64,000 nucleotides of DNA, from assembly GCF_024172165.1 (NCBI RefSeq), contig NZ_JAMZEB010000002.1, positions 2,873,501 to 2,937,500 on the forward strand, in the 5' to 3' direction. The notes under the pieces are model-generated. The model had not been told where the DNA came from. It did not search any database and worked only from the letters and a program-made list of their open reading frames with translations. The position numbers and the translations under genes are program-made. The stretch comes from Nonomuraea thailandensis. GTDB taxonomy: Bacteria > Actinomycetota > Actinomycetes > Streptosporangiales > Streptosporangiaceae. Positions 17,620 through 24,956 of this stretch are shown piece after piece (the stretch's first letter is position 1; every line of letters starts with the position of its first letter).

Positions 17620-19398
17620 CTAGCCGGCCTCTCGCCAGGCCCGCCACAAGCGCGCGTACCGGCCGTCCAGGGCCACCAGCTCCTCGTGGGTGCCCTGCTC
17701 CACGACCCGGCCCGCGTCCAGCACGGCGATGCGGTCCGCCGCCATCGCCTGGGTCAGCCGGTGCGCCACGAACAGCGCGGTACGCCCCCGGCACGCCGCC
17801 AGCACGGCCCGCTCCAGCTCGGCGGCGCCCTGGCTGCCCGCCTCCGCGGTGGATTCGTCCAGCACCACCACCGGCGACCGGCCCAGGATCAGCCGGGCCA
17901 GCGCGAGCTGGGCGACCTTGCCGCCGTCCAGGCGCTCGCCGCCCTCGCCCACCACGGTGCTCAGCCCGTCGGGCAGCGCCGCCACCCACGCGCCGGCGCC
18001 GACCGTGTCCAGAGCGTCCATGAGCTCGGCGTCCGTCGCCTCGGGCGCGGCCAGCCGCAGGTCGTCGGCGAGCTTGCCGGAGAACACGTGCGTCTCCTGC
18101 GTCAGGATGCTGACCAGGACCCGCGCCCCCGCCTCGTCCAGCCCGGCCAGGTCCGCCGGGCCGATGCGCACCGACCCGGCCTGCGGGACGCCGATGCCCG
18201 CGACCAGCGCGGCGAGCGTCGACTTGCCCGCGCCCGTCGCCCCCACCAGGGCGAGCGAGCCGCCCGCCGGGATCTCCAGGTCCACCTCATGCAGGACCGG
18301 CCGCTCGGACTCGGGGTAGGCGAACGTCAGCCCCCGCACCGTCACCGGGTACGGCCCGGCACCCGCCGGCGCGACGGCCGCGCCGCCCACCAGCCGCTCC
18401 TCCGCCGGCTCGCCCAGCACCCCGACCAGCCGGGTCAGGCTCGCGCCCGACTTCTGCGCCTCGTCGAAGGTGAACATGATGGCGCCGAGGGGGTTGAACA
18501 GCCGGTGGAACAGCAGCGGCGCCACCGAGGCCTCGCCGAGGGTGACGGCGCCGGCCTCCAGCAGCACGTACCCGGTCACGATGATCAGGACCAGCCCGAT
18601 GAACTCGGCGCGGTTCTCCCGGCCGACGAACCGGCCGAAGAAGCGGAACACCTCGACGCCCAGATCGCGCACCCGCCACGACTCGCGGGCGACCCGCTCG
18701 CGGAAGACGCCCTCCAGCCGGTACGCCCGGACGGTGTCGATCCCGTTCAGGCCGCTGATCAGCGCCTGCGCGCGGTCGGCCTGGGCCTCGCGCTGCGCCC
18801 GGTAGAGCGGCGCGGACCTGGGCAGGTACCAGCGCAGGGCCAGCGCGTACGCGGGCAGCGCCCCGGCCCCCGCCAGCCCCAGCCGCCAGTCCAGCCCGAA
18901 CATGCCGACCGTGGCGATGGCGACCAGCACCCCCGCCGAGAACACGGTGGGAACGGCCTGCCGGATGCCCTTGGACACCACGGCCACGTCGTCGCCGACC
19001 CTGGACAGCACGTCACCGTGGCCGACCTGCTCGATCCGGGCGCTCGGCATGCCCAGCACGGCCCGCACGGCGCCCTCCCGCAGCCGCGCGAGCAGCTCCG
19101 CGCCCAGCCGCCCGATCAGGTACGCCGACGCCGCGGTGGCCGCCGCGCCGAGCAGCGCGGAGGCGACCAGCAGCACCCCGACCGTGACCAGGATCCCGTG
19201 CGGCTCGCCCGCGACCACCCCGTCGACCACCCGGCCGAGCAGCAGTACGGGCACCACCTGGAGCGCCGCCCCCGCCACCGTGGTGGCGGCGGTGGCGGCC
19301 GTCAGCCAGGGCGCCTCACGGCAGGCCGCGGCCACCCATCGGGCGGCCTCGCGTCCGGTGGCCGTGCGCAGGGCGGCGCGAACCTCGGCGCCGCTCAC
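17620..19398 (-). CDS. cchG: ABC half-exporter with intact Walker motifs but degenerate signature (siderophore export)
   Basis: 592 residues from a GTG at 19396-19398; the start is only moderately supported because the nearest purine-rich stretch abuts it. Membrane domain about 1-320, then a nucleotide-binding domain with GATGAGKST (Walker A, about 386), VVVLDES with the catalytic Glu (about 510) and the switch His in VAHRL (about 543). The signature motif is LDGGK (about 490) instead of LSGGQ. It supplies exactly the motifs missing from the half-exporter at 4830-6530 and lacks the one that protein retains. The two should therefore form a heterodimer with one competent ATP site. The gene ends 27 bp before the NRPS start, in the same operon. 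Symbol by synteny. Confidence 0.9.
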   Translation of the reverse strand: MSGAEVRAALRTATGREAARWVAAACREAPWLTAATAATTVAGAALQVVPVLLLGRVVDGVVAGEPHGILVTVGVLLVASALLGAAATAASAYLIGRLGAELLARLREGAVRAVLGMPSARIEQVGHGDVLSRVGDDVAVVSKGIRQAVPTVFSAGVLVAIATVGMFGLDWRLGLAGAGALPAYALALRWYLPRSAPLYRAQREAQADRAQALISGLNGIDTVRAYRLEGVFRERVARESWRVRDLGVEVFRFFGRFVGRENRAEFIGLVLIIVTGYVLLEAGAVTLGEASVAPLLFHRLFNPLGAIMFTFDEAQKSGASLTRLVGVLGEPAEERLVGGAAVAPAGAGPYPVTVRGLTFAYPESERPVLHEVDLEIPAGGSLALVGATGAGKSTLAALVAGIGVPQAGSVRIGPADLAGLDEAGARVLVSILTQETHVFSGKLADDLRLAAPEATDAELMDALDTVGAGAWVAALPDGLSTVVGEGGERLDGGKVAQLALARLILGRSPVVVLDESTAEAGSQGAAELERAVLAACRGRTALFVAHRLTQAMAADRIAVLDAGRVVEQGTHEELVALDGRYARLWRAWREAG

Positions 19399-19441
19399 CT
19401 CCGGGCCGTGGCGGGCCGGGGACGGGGCTCGTGCACCGGCG

Positions 19442-20494
19442 TCATCCCTGGCCGGCCGACTTGACGAGCTCGTCGATCGCGTACGGCAGCGACAGCAGGG
19501 TGCTCTGCGAGATGGCCGCGCCGACGGCGGGACCCTCGCTGTCGAGCAGGTACGACACCTTGCCGCTCTTGACGGCGGGCAGGTTGGCGAACAGCTCGAA
19601 CTTCTTCAGCGCCGCCTGGTCGGCCTGGTCCGCGATGACGAAGATGCGATCGACGTCGATGAGGTCGATACGTTCTGGGGAAAGCACGGTGTAGAAGCTA
19701 CCGCCCGCGATCTTGTCGATCTCCGTCTGCCCCTTGAACCCGATGCCCGTCACCAGGCGCCCGCGCACGTCGGTGGTGGTGAAGGGCGCGACCGAGTTCT
19801 TGAACCAGGACAGCGCGACGGCGGTCTGATCGGCGAACTCGGGATGCGCGGCGCGGGCCGCGTCGAGCTTGGCCTGGATGTCCTGGACCATCTTCGCGCC
19901 CTCGTCCGCCTTGCCGAGCGCCTTGGCGATGTGCACCGCGTTGTCCTGCCACGGCGCGCTGAACGGCTCCTGCTCGGTCCTGGTGCGGCCCACCGTCGGG
20001 GCGATCCTGGTGAGCCGGTCGTAGGCGGCCTGGTCGATCTCGGAGTAGACCGCGACGATCAGGTCGGGCCGCAGCGCGGCGATCTTCTCGTAGTTGGGGC
20101 CGGAGTCCCCGTTGGTCATGACGACCTCGGGGCGGGTCTCGCCCCACCGGTCCTTCACCCAGGGCCACTGGGTGTTGATGTCGGGCGTCCTGCCCGGCGG
20201 GTTCGGGTACTGGTCGACCATGCCGACCGGCTTGATGCCGAACGCCAGGACGGCCTGGTCGTCGGTGTAGCCGACGGAGACGACCCGCTGCGGGGCCTGG
20301 GCGATCCGGGTGGAGCCGAACGCGTGCTCCACGGTGACCGGGAACGCGCCGCCGGTGGTGGGGGCCGCGCTGCCGGCCTCCGGCTGTGGCGCCGGGCCGG
20401 AGCCGCAGGCCGCGACGAGGATCGCGGCGGACAGTGCCATCGCTGCCACCGCTGAGCGCCGTAGGGCCGTCGGGGTCGTTCCGTGTGAAGGCAT
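19442..20494 (-). CDS. cchF: ferric-siderophore substrate-binding lipoprotein
   Basis: 350 residues. A lipoprotein signal ends in the lipobox LVAAC (Cys about 30), so the mature protein should be membrane-anchored outside the cell. The rest is a periplasmic-binding-protein fold of the FepB/FhuD type: PQRVVSVGYTDDQAVLAFGIKPVGM, then LRPDLIVAVYSEID and a C-terminal helix region. It should capture the ferric hydroxamate and pass it to the two FecCD permeases encoded upstream. First gene after the iron box at 20554-20572, 60 bp from the start codon, and head of the operon that includes the exporters, NRPS and MbtH. The downstream half-exporter gene follows after 43 bp. Confidence 0.93.
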   Translation of the reverse strand: MPSHGTTPTALRRSAVAAMALSAAILVAACGSGPAPQPEAGSAAPTTGGAFPVTVEHAFGSTRIAQAPQRVVSVGYTDDQAVLAFGIKPVGMVDQYPNPPGRTPDINTQWPWVKDRWGETRPEVVMTNGDSGPNYEKIAALRPDLIVAVYSEIDQAAYDRLTRIAPTVGRTRTEQEPFSAPWQDNAVHIAKALGKADEGAKMVQDIQAKLDAARAAHPEFADQTAVALSWFKNSVAPFTTTDVRGRLVTGIGFKGQTEIDKIAGGSFYTVLSPERIDLIDVDRIFVIADQADQAALKKFELFANLPAVKSGKVSYLLDSEGPAVGAAISQSTLLSLPYAIDELVKSAGQG

Positions 20495-20553
20495 CGGGGT
20501 CCCTTGCTGTCCGCTGCGGTCTCGACTGCCAGGGAAACCGTAACACGCCGATA

Positions 20554-20572
20554 TTAGGTAAGGCTAACCTTG
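20554..20572 (-). promoter_or_regulatory. iron box (DmdR/IdeR-type operator) for the lipoprotein-NRPS operon
   Basis: TTAGGTAAGGCTAACCTTG is a 19-bp imperfect palindrome close to the actinobacterial consensus TTAGGTTAGGCTCACCTAA. It lies between the permease stop (20574) and the lipoprotein start (20494). It should repress the whole operon down to 3282 when iron is sufficient. Confidence 0.85.
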
Positions 20573-20573
20573 C

Positions 20574-21644
20574 TTAGCGGTCTCTTCTGAGGTTCGCCCG
20601 CACCAGCAGGTAGACGAGGAAGGGACCGCCGACGGCGGCGGTGACCACGCCTACGGGGAGGCCGGCCGGCAGCGCCGTACGGGCCACCAGGTCGGCGCCG
20701 GTCAGCAGCAGCGCGCCCGCCAGCCCGGAGGCCAGGAGCGGCGGTGTCGCGTGCCGCGCCAGGCGCATCGCCACCTGCGGCGCCACCAGCGCGACGAACG
20801 GGACGGGGCCCGCCGCGCTCACCGCCACGCCGGCCAGCAGCACCGCGCACAGCAGCAGGACCGCCCGCACCATCGAGTACCGCACGCCCAGGCTCGCCGC
20901 GACCTGGTCGCCGAAGTGCATCGGCCCGAGGTGGAAGGAGAGATGCACGATCACGGCCAGGAGGGCGAGCGTGCACCACAGCGCCACCAGGACCTCGCCC
21001 CGCGACCGTTCCTCCAGCGAGCCGATCAGCCATGCCTGGGCCTTGGCCACGTCTCGGATGTCCGCCGTGACCAGCAGCCAGGTGGTGATCGCCTCCATCA
21101 CGGCGCTCACCGAGATGCCGATGAGGATGAGCCGCAGGCCCTCGATCCCGCGCCGCCAGGCCATGAGGTACACCAGCAGCCCGGTGCCGAGGCCGCCCGC
21201 GAGCGCCGCCGCGGACAGGCCCACGGTGCCGTTGACCGCCGCGGCGGCCCCGCCCGACACCGTCACCAGGAACACCGAGACCGCGCTCGCGCCCCCGGTG
21301 ATCCCCAGCACGTCGGGGCTGGCCAGCGGGTTGCGCGCGATGGACTGCGTGATCGCCCCCGACAGGCCCAGTGCGACGCCGACGACGAGCCCCGCCAGGG
21401 CCCGCGGCATCCGCAGGTCCATGATGACGAACTCGTCGACCCGCTCGCCCCGCCCGAAGATCGTGGCGATCACCTGGGGCAGGCCGATGGGGAAGTCCCC
21501 GACGCCGATGGACAGGCAGAACACCAGGAACGTCGCGCCCGCCAGCAGCAGTGTGACGGCCAGCAGCCAGGGCCGCCACACCAGCGACGCCCGGCCGAGC
21601 CGCACGCCCGGCGCCACCGTGCGCCTGACCGCCGTCTCCTTCAT
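20574..21644 (-). CDS. cchD: FecCD-type iron-siderophore ABC permease
   Basis: 356 residues. Start MKETAVRR at 21642-21644 overlaps the upstream permease stop (ATGA) and has a strong AGGAGG just upstream. About nine to ten membrane helices. Family signatures include RLPRALAGLVVGVALGLSGAITQSIARNPLASPDVLGITGGA in shortened form: RMPRALAGLVV, GAITQ, NPLASPD. Partner of the permease at 21641-22675 and the lipoprotein at 19442-20494 for ferric-siderophore uptake. Translationally coupled to the first permease. The stop is followed directly by the iron box of the next operon, where a cognate ATPase gene would be expected but is missing. Confidence 0.92.
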   Translation of the reverse strand: MKETAVRRTVAPGVRLGRASLVWRPWLLAVTLLLAGATFLVFCLSIGVGDFPIGLPQVIATIFGRGERVDEFVIMDLRMPRALAGLVVGVALGLSGAITQSIARNPLASPDVLGITGGASAVSVFLVTVSGGAAAAVNGTVGLSAAALAGGLGTGLLVYLMAWRRGIEGLRLILIGISVSAVMEAITTWLLVTADIRDVAKAQAWLIGSLEERSRGEVLVALWCTLALLAVIVHLSFHLGPMHFGDQVAASLGVRYSMVRAVLLLCAVLLAGVAVSAAGPVPFVALVAPQVAMRLARHATPPLLASGLAGALLLTGADLVARTALPAGLPVGVVTAAVGGPFLVYLLVRANLRRDR

Positions 21645-22675
21645 GTCCTCCTGAACTTCCCGCGCCACACCAGCGCCGCGAAGAACGGGGCGCCCGCCAG
21701 CGCGACCACCACGCCTGCCTGCAACTCGCCCGGCCGCGTCACCACGCGCCCCACGATGTCGCAGGCCAGCAGGACGACGGCGCCGAGCAGGCCCGCGTAC
21801 GGCACCAGCCAGCGATAGTCCGGCCCCGTGAGGTAGCGCGCCACGTGGGCCACCATGAGCCCGAGGAAGGCGATGGGCCCGCAGGCCGCCGTCGCCGCGC
21901 CCGCCAGCACCGTGATGGCCACGATGCCGGCGGTCCTGCTCAGCCTGGTGTTCACGCCCAGCCCCCTGGCCACGTCGTCGCCGAGGTTGAGCAGGTTGAC
22001 GGCCGGCAGGGTGGTCAGCGCCAGCACCAGCCCGGCCGCGATGAACGCCGTCACCGGCCAGATGACCTCGAAGCCGACGCCGGCCACGGAGCCGGCGTTC
22101 CAGAAGCGCAGCGCGTTGAGCGACGCCTGGTCCGACAGCGCGATCGCCGTGGTCATCGCCGCCAGGAACACCGTGATCCCCTGGCCGGTCAGCGCGAGCG
22201 TCAGTGGGCTGCCGGCTCCCCTGCCGAGGCTCGCCAGCCCGAACACGACGACCCCGGCGGCCGCCGCCCCGAGGAAGGCGAACCAGACGTACTGGAACGG
22301 GTTGGAGATCCCGAACAGCAGGATCACCGTCACCACGGCGAACGAGGCGCCGGAGTTCACCCCGAGCAGCCCCGTGTCGGCGATCGGGTTGCGCGTGAAC
22401 CCCTGGATCAGCGCCCCGCCGACCCCCAGCGCGGCGCCTGCCACGATCGCGAGCACGGTCCTGGGCACCCGCACGGTCCGCAGGATGAGCGTGATCTCGC
22501 TGAGCCGCTGGTCGGCGACCGGTGTCCCGAACAGCCCGTACCAGACCTCGCCGGGGCTCAACGCGCGCGCGCCGACGGCCAGCGACGCGGCTCCCACGAG
22601 CGCGAGGACCACCACCAGCGTGACCGCTCCCGCCGCGCGCCGCCGGTGCGCCCGCGCTGCCCCGGAAGTTCCCAT
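21641..22675 (-). CDS. cchC: FecCD-type iron-siderophore ABC permease
   Basis: 344 residues. Start MGTSGAARAHRR at 22673-22675; the open frame continues far upstream, but across the iron box and into the divergent esterase. Signatures: RVPRTVLAIVAGAALGVGGA, IQGFTRNPIADTGLLGVNSGA, and a C-terminal region with FLGLMVAHVARYL and PAGLLGA-like helices. Forms the membrane channel with the permease that overlaps its 3' end. Transcribed from the promoter region with the iron box at 22710-22728, divergent from the esterase gene. Confidence 0.92.
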   Translation of the reverse strand: MGTSGAARAHRRRAAGAVTLVVVLALVGAASLAVGARALSPGEVWYGLFGTPVADQRLSEITLILRTVRVPRTVLAIVAGAALGVGGALIQGFTRNPIADTGLLGVNSGASFAVVTVILLFGISNPFQYVWFAFLGAAAAGVVVFGLASLGRGAGSPLTLALTGQGITVFLAAMTTAIALSDQASLNALRFWNAGSVAGVGFEVIWPVTAFIAAGLVLALTTLPAVNLLNLGDDVARGLGVNTRLSRTAGIVAITVLAGAATAACGPIAFLGLMVAHVARYLTGPDYRWLVPYAGLLGAVVLLACDIVGRVVTRPGELQAGVVVALAGAPFFAALVWRGKFRRT

Positions 22676-22709
22676 ACGACGTTCGCCACCGCCGTCTCGA
22701 TCAATTGAT

Positions 22710-22728
22710 TTAGGTAAAGCTATCCTTA
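22710..22728. promoter_or_regulatory. iron box between the permeases and the esterase
   Basis: TTAGGTAAAGCTATCCTTA, 19 bp with an almost perfect dyad, fits the DmdR/IdeR consensus. It lies 35 bp from both start codons (22675 on the minus strand and 22764 on the plus strand) and can control both directions. Confidence 0.85.
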
Positions 22729-22763
22729 GTCGCTGGCCGACGGTAGGGACGGACGGGGCTGCG

Positions 22764-23906
22764 ATGGACGACACCTTCGCCAGGTTCGGGTTACCCGGTG
22801 AGCCGGGCACCGAGGAGTTCTGGGCGGCAGTGGCGACGGCGACCGTGCCGGCGATTGCGCCGGCGACCGTGCCCGACGGCGCGGGCGGCTGGACGGCGCT
22901 GTTCCTGTGGCGCGGGTCCCCGGCGAGCGTCGGCTTCGAGAGCTGGTCGGAGCCGGTGCCCCTGCGCCGCTGGGGTGACACCGACTGCTGGTACGCCGAG
23001 GTCGCCATGCCCGCGCGGCTGCGGGTGACCTACCAGCTCCGCACCGCCGAAGGGGAGTGCGCCGACCCGTTCAACCCCGTGGGCGCCGGCGGCGACCGGT
23101 CGATCGCCGCCACCCCCGACGCCCCGGCCCAGCCGCACTGGCCCGCTGTCGGCCCCGACGGCGTCCTGCCGCTGCCGAGCACCCGCCTGCGCTGGACCAG
23201 CGAGCGGCTCGGCGGGCGGCGCACGGTGCGCGTGCATCCGGCGGGCGGCGGCGGGCCGGTGGTCCTGCTGCTCGACGGGGACGACTGGTTGTACCTGCAC
23301 CCGGCCATGACCGCGTTCGACTCGGCCGTCGCCCAGGGCGACCTGCCTCCCGTCACGCTCGTCTTCGTGCCCGCCAGGGACAGGGAGGCCGAGCTCGCCT
23401 GCAGGCCGGAGCTGTGGGAGGCGATCAGGGACGAGCTGCTGCCGCTGGTGGCGGAGAGCGGCGTGCCCGCCGACCCGGGCCGGACGGTGGTGGCCGGGCA
23501 GAGCCTCGGCGGGCTGAGCGCGCTGTACGCGGCCCTGGAGTTCCCCGGGCTGATGTCCGGCCTCGCCTGCCAGTCGGGGTCGTTCTGGTGGGCGCCCGGG
23601 GCCCGGGGCCTGCCCGACCCGATGGGCGGGCCGGTCGGCGGCGCCGTCGCCGCGCGCCTGAGGGAGCACGCCGGCCTGTCCGGGCTGCGGGTCGCGTTCG
23701 ACGTGGGGGAGCACGAGAGGCGGATGTTGCCGCACTGCGAGCTGGTCGAGACCCTGACCGAGCGGGCCGGCGCCACGGTGCGGGTCTCGCGCTCGGCCTC
23801 GGGCCACGACCGGGCGGGCTGGCGGCACGCCCTGCTGCGGGACGTCTCCTGGGTGCTCGCGGATGGTGGTGGCCCGGCAGGCGGGCCACCACACGCTCAC
23901 GGGTGA
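22764..23906 (+). CDS. cchJ: Fes/IroD-type siderophore esterase
   Basis: 380 residues, ATG at 22764. The N-terminal part (about 1-140) resembles the Fes N-terminal domain (FLWRG, ADPFNP). A C-terminal alpha/beta-hydrolase (putative esterase, D family) follows, with nucleophile Ser in VVAGQSLGGLSALYAAL (about residue 250), LVFVPARDREAEL, and a likely catalytic His in SASGHDRAGWRHAL. In the coelichelin system the equivalent esterase is proposed to help release peptide from the NRPS or to hydrolyse the product; which applies here cannot be read from sequence. It converges with and overlaps the formyltransferase gene by 10 bp. Symbol from synteny and family. Confidence 0.88.
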   Translation: MDDTFARFGLPGEPGTEEFWAAVATATVPAIAPATVPDGAGGWTALFLWRGSPASVGFESWSEPVPLRRWGDTDCWYAEVAMPARLRVTYQLRTAEGECADPFNPVGAGGDRSIAATPDAPAQPHWPAVGPDGVLPLPSTRLRWTSERLGGRRTVRVHPAGGGGPVVLLLDGDDWLYLHPAMTAFDSAVAQGDLPPVTLVFVPARDREAELACRPELWEAIRDELLPLVAESGVPADPGRTVVAGQSLGGLSALYAALEFPGLMSGLACQSGSFWWAPGARGLPDPMGGPVGGAVAARLREHAGLSGLRVAFDVGEHERRMLPHCELVETLTERAGATVRVSRSASGHDRAGWRHALLRDVSWVLADGGGPAGGPPHAHG

Positions 23907-24844
23907 CGGGTGAGGTAGCCGCCCATGGTGCGCAACACCTCGGTGGCGGGCAGGTCCCTGCCGTCCTCCGTGCGCACGCGTTCGATCACCAGCCCGTGGC
24001 TGCGGCCCCGGCGGGCCTCGGCGCCCGCGACGATCACCACGCCGTCACCCTCCCGGATGAAGACCCGGCCGGGCGTGCCGCCGTAGATCCCCTGCGACAC
24101 CGAGGCCTTGAGCACGCGCACGCGCTCGCCCTTGTAGTGCGTGAAGGCGTTGGGATACGGGTCGGACTGGGCGCGGACCAGCCGCTCGATGTCCTCGGCG
24201 GGCCAGCTCCAGTCGATGTTGCTGTCCTCGACCGACCGCTTGTGGAAGAAGCTGGCCTTCGACCTGTCCTGCGGCGTCCAGGCGGTGCGGCCGGAGTCGA
24301 TGAGGTCGAGCGCCTCGGTGACGATCGGCGCGATCAGGTCGACCGTGCGGTGGAAGAGGTCGGTGGCGGTGTCGGCGGGCCCGACGGGCACGGCCCGCTG
24401 CACGACGATGTCGCCGGCGTCCAGCTCGTCGTTCATCATGTGCGCGGTGACGCCGACCTCCGGCTCGCCGTTGATCAGCGCCCAGATCAGCGGGGAGAAG
24501 CCGGCGTAGGCGGGCAGCAGCGAGTCGTGCACGTTGAGGGTGCCGTGGCGGGGGAGGGCGAAGATCTCCGGCGGGATCCAGGTGCGCCAGTTGTTGGCGA
24601 CGATGAGGTCGGGCTCGGCCTCCTTGAGCCGGACCATCAGCTCCTCGTCGTCGGGCCGGTTGCGCAGCAGCACCGGGACACCGTGTGCCTCGGCCAGCTC
24701 GGCCACCGAGTCGCTCCAGATCCTCTCGTAGGCGTGCTCGCTCTTCGGGTGGGTCACCACCAGGACGACTTCGTGCGCGGAATCCAGCAGTGCCTGGAGC
24801 GTGCGATGACCCCAGGTCTGGTAGCCGAACATCACGACCCGCAT
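23897..24844 (-). CDS. cchA: hydroxyornithine N5-formyltransferase (methionyl-tRNA formyltransferase-like)
   Basis: 315 residues. The N-terminal formyltransferase fold has the catalytic pattern Asn (VANNW, about 80-86), His (LNVHDSLLPAYAGFSP) and Asp (LDAGDIVVQ). The C-terminal part resembles the Fmt C-domain (NAFTHYKGERVRVL, GTPGRVF). Predicted to transfer formyl from N10-formyltetrahydrofolate to N5-hydroxyornithine, giving the substrate of A1. Divergent from the monooxygenase gene across two iron boxes, and overlapping the convergent esterase at its 3' end. Clear match to the coelichelin CchA type. Confidence 0.92.
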   Translation of the reverse strand: MRVVMFGYQTWGHRTLQALLDSAHEVVLVVTHPKSEHAYERIWSDSVAELAEAHGVPVLLRNRPDDEELMVRLKEAEPDLIVANNWRTWIPPEIFALPRHGTLNVHDSLLPAYAGFSPLIWALINGEPEVGVTAHMMNDELDAGDIVVQRAVPVGPADTATDLFHRTVDLIAPIVTEALDLIDSGRTAWTPQDRSKASFFHKRSVEDSNIDWSWPAEDIERLVRAQSDPYPNAFTHYKGERVRVLKASVSQGIYGGTPGRVFIREGDGVVIVAGAEARRGRSHGLVIERVRTEDGRDLPATEVLRTMGGYLTRHP

Positions 24845-24870
24845 GGGGCCTCCTTGTCGAGGGGATCGGA

Positions 24871-24889
24871 TTAAGTTAGGCTCGCCTTA
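24871..24889. promoter_or_regulatory. iron box (first of a tandem pair)
   Basis: TTAAGTTAGGCTCGCCTTA matches the iron-box core TTAGGC-TCRCC. It is 27 bp from the formyltransferase start and on the same helix face (20-bp offset) as the second box. Confidence 0.82.
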
Positions 24890-24890
24890 A

Positions 24891-24909
24891 TTAGGCCAGG
24901 CTAACCTAA
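24891..24909. promoter_or_regulatory. iron box (second of a tandem pair)
   Basis: TTAGGCCAGGCTAACCTAA, one base after the first box and 48 bp upstream of the monooxygenase start. The tandem arrangement suggests cooperative binding of two repressor dimers controlling both divergent genes. Confidence 0.85.
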
Positions 24910-24956
24910 TTTGTGCCACGACTCCACCCCAGTTACGCACCGGCGGAAAGGCCTCC

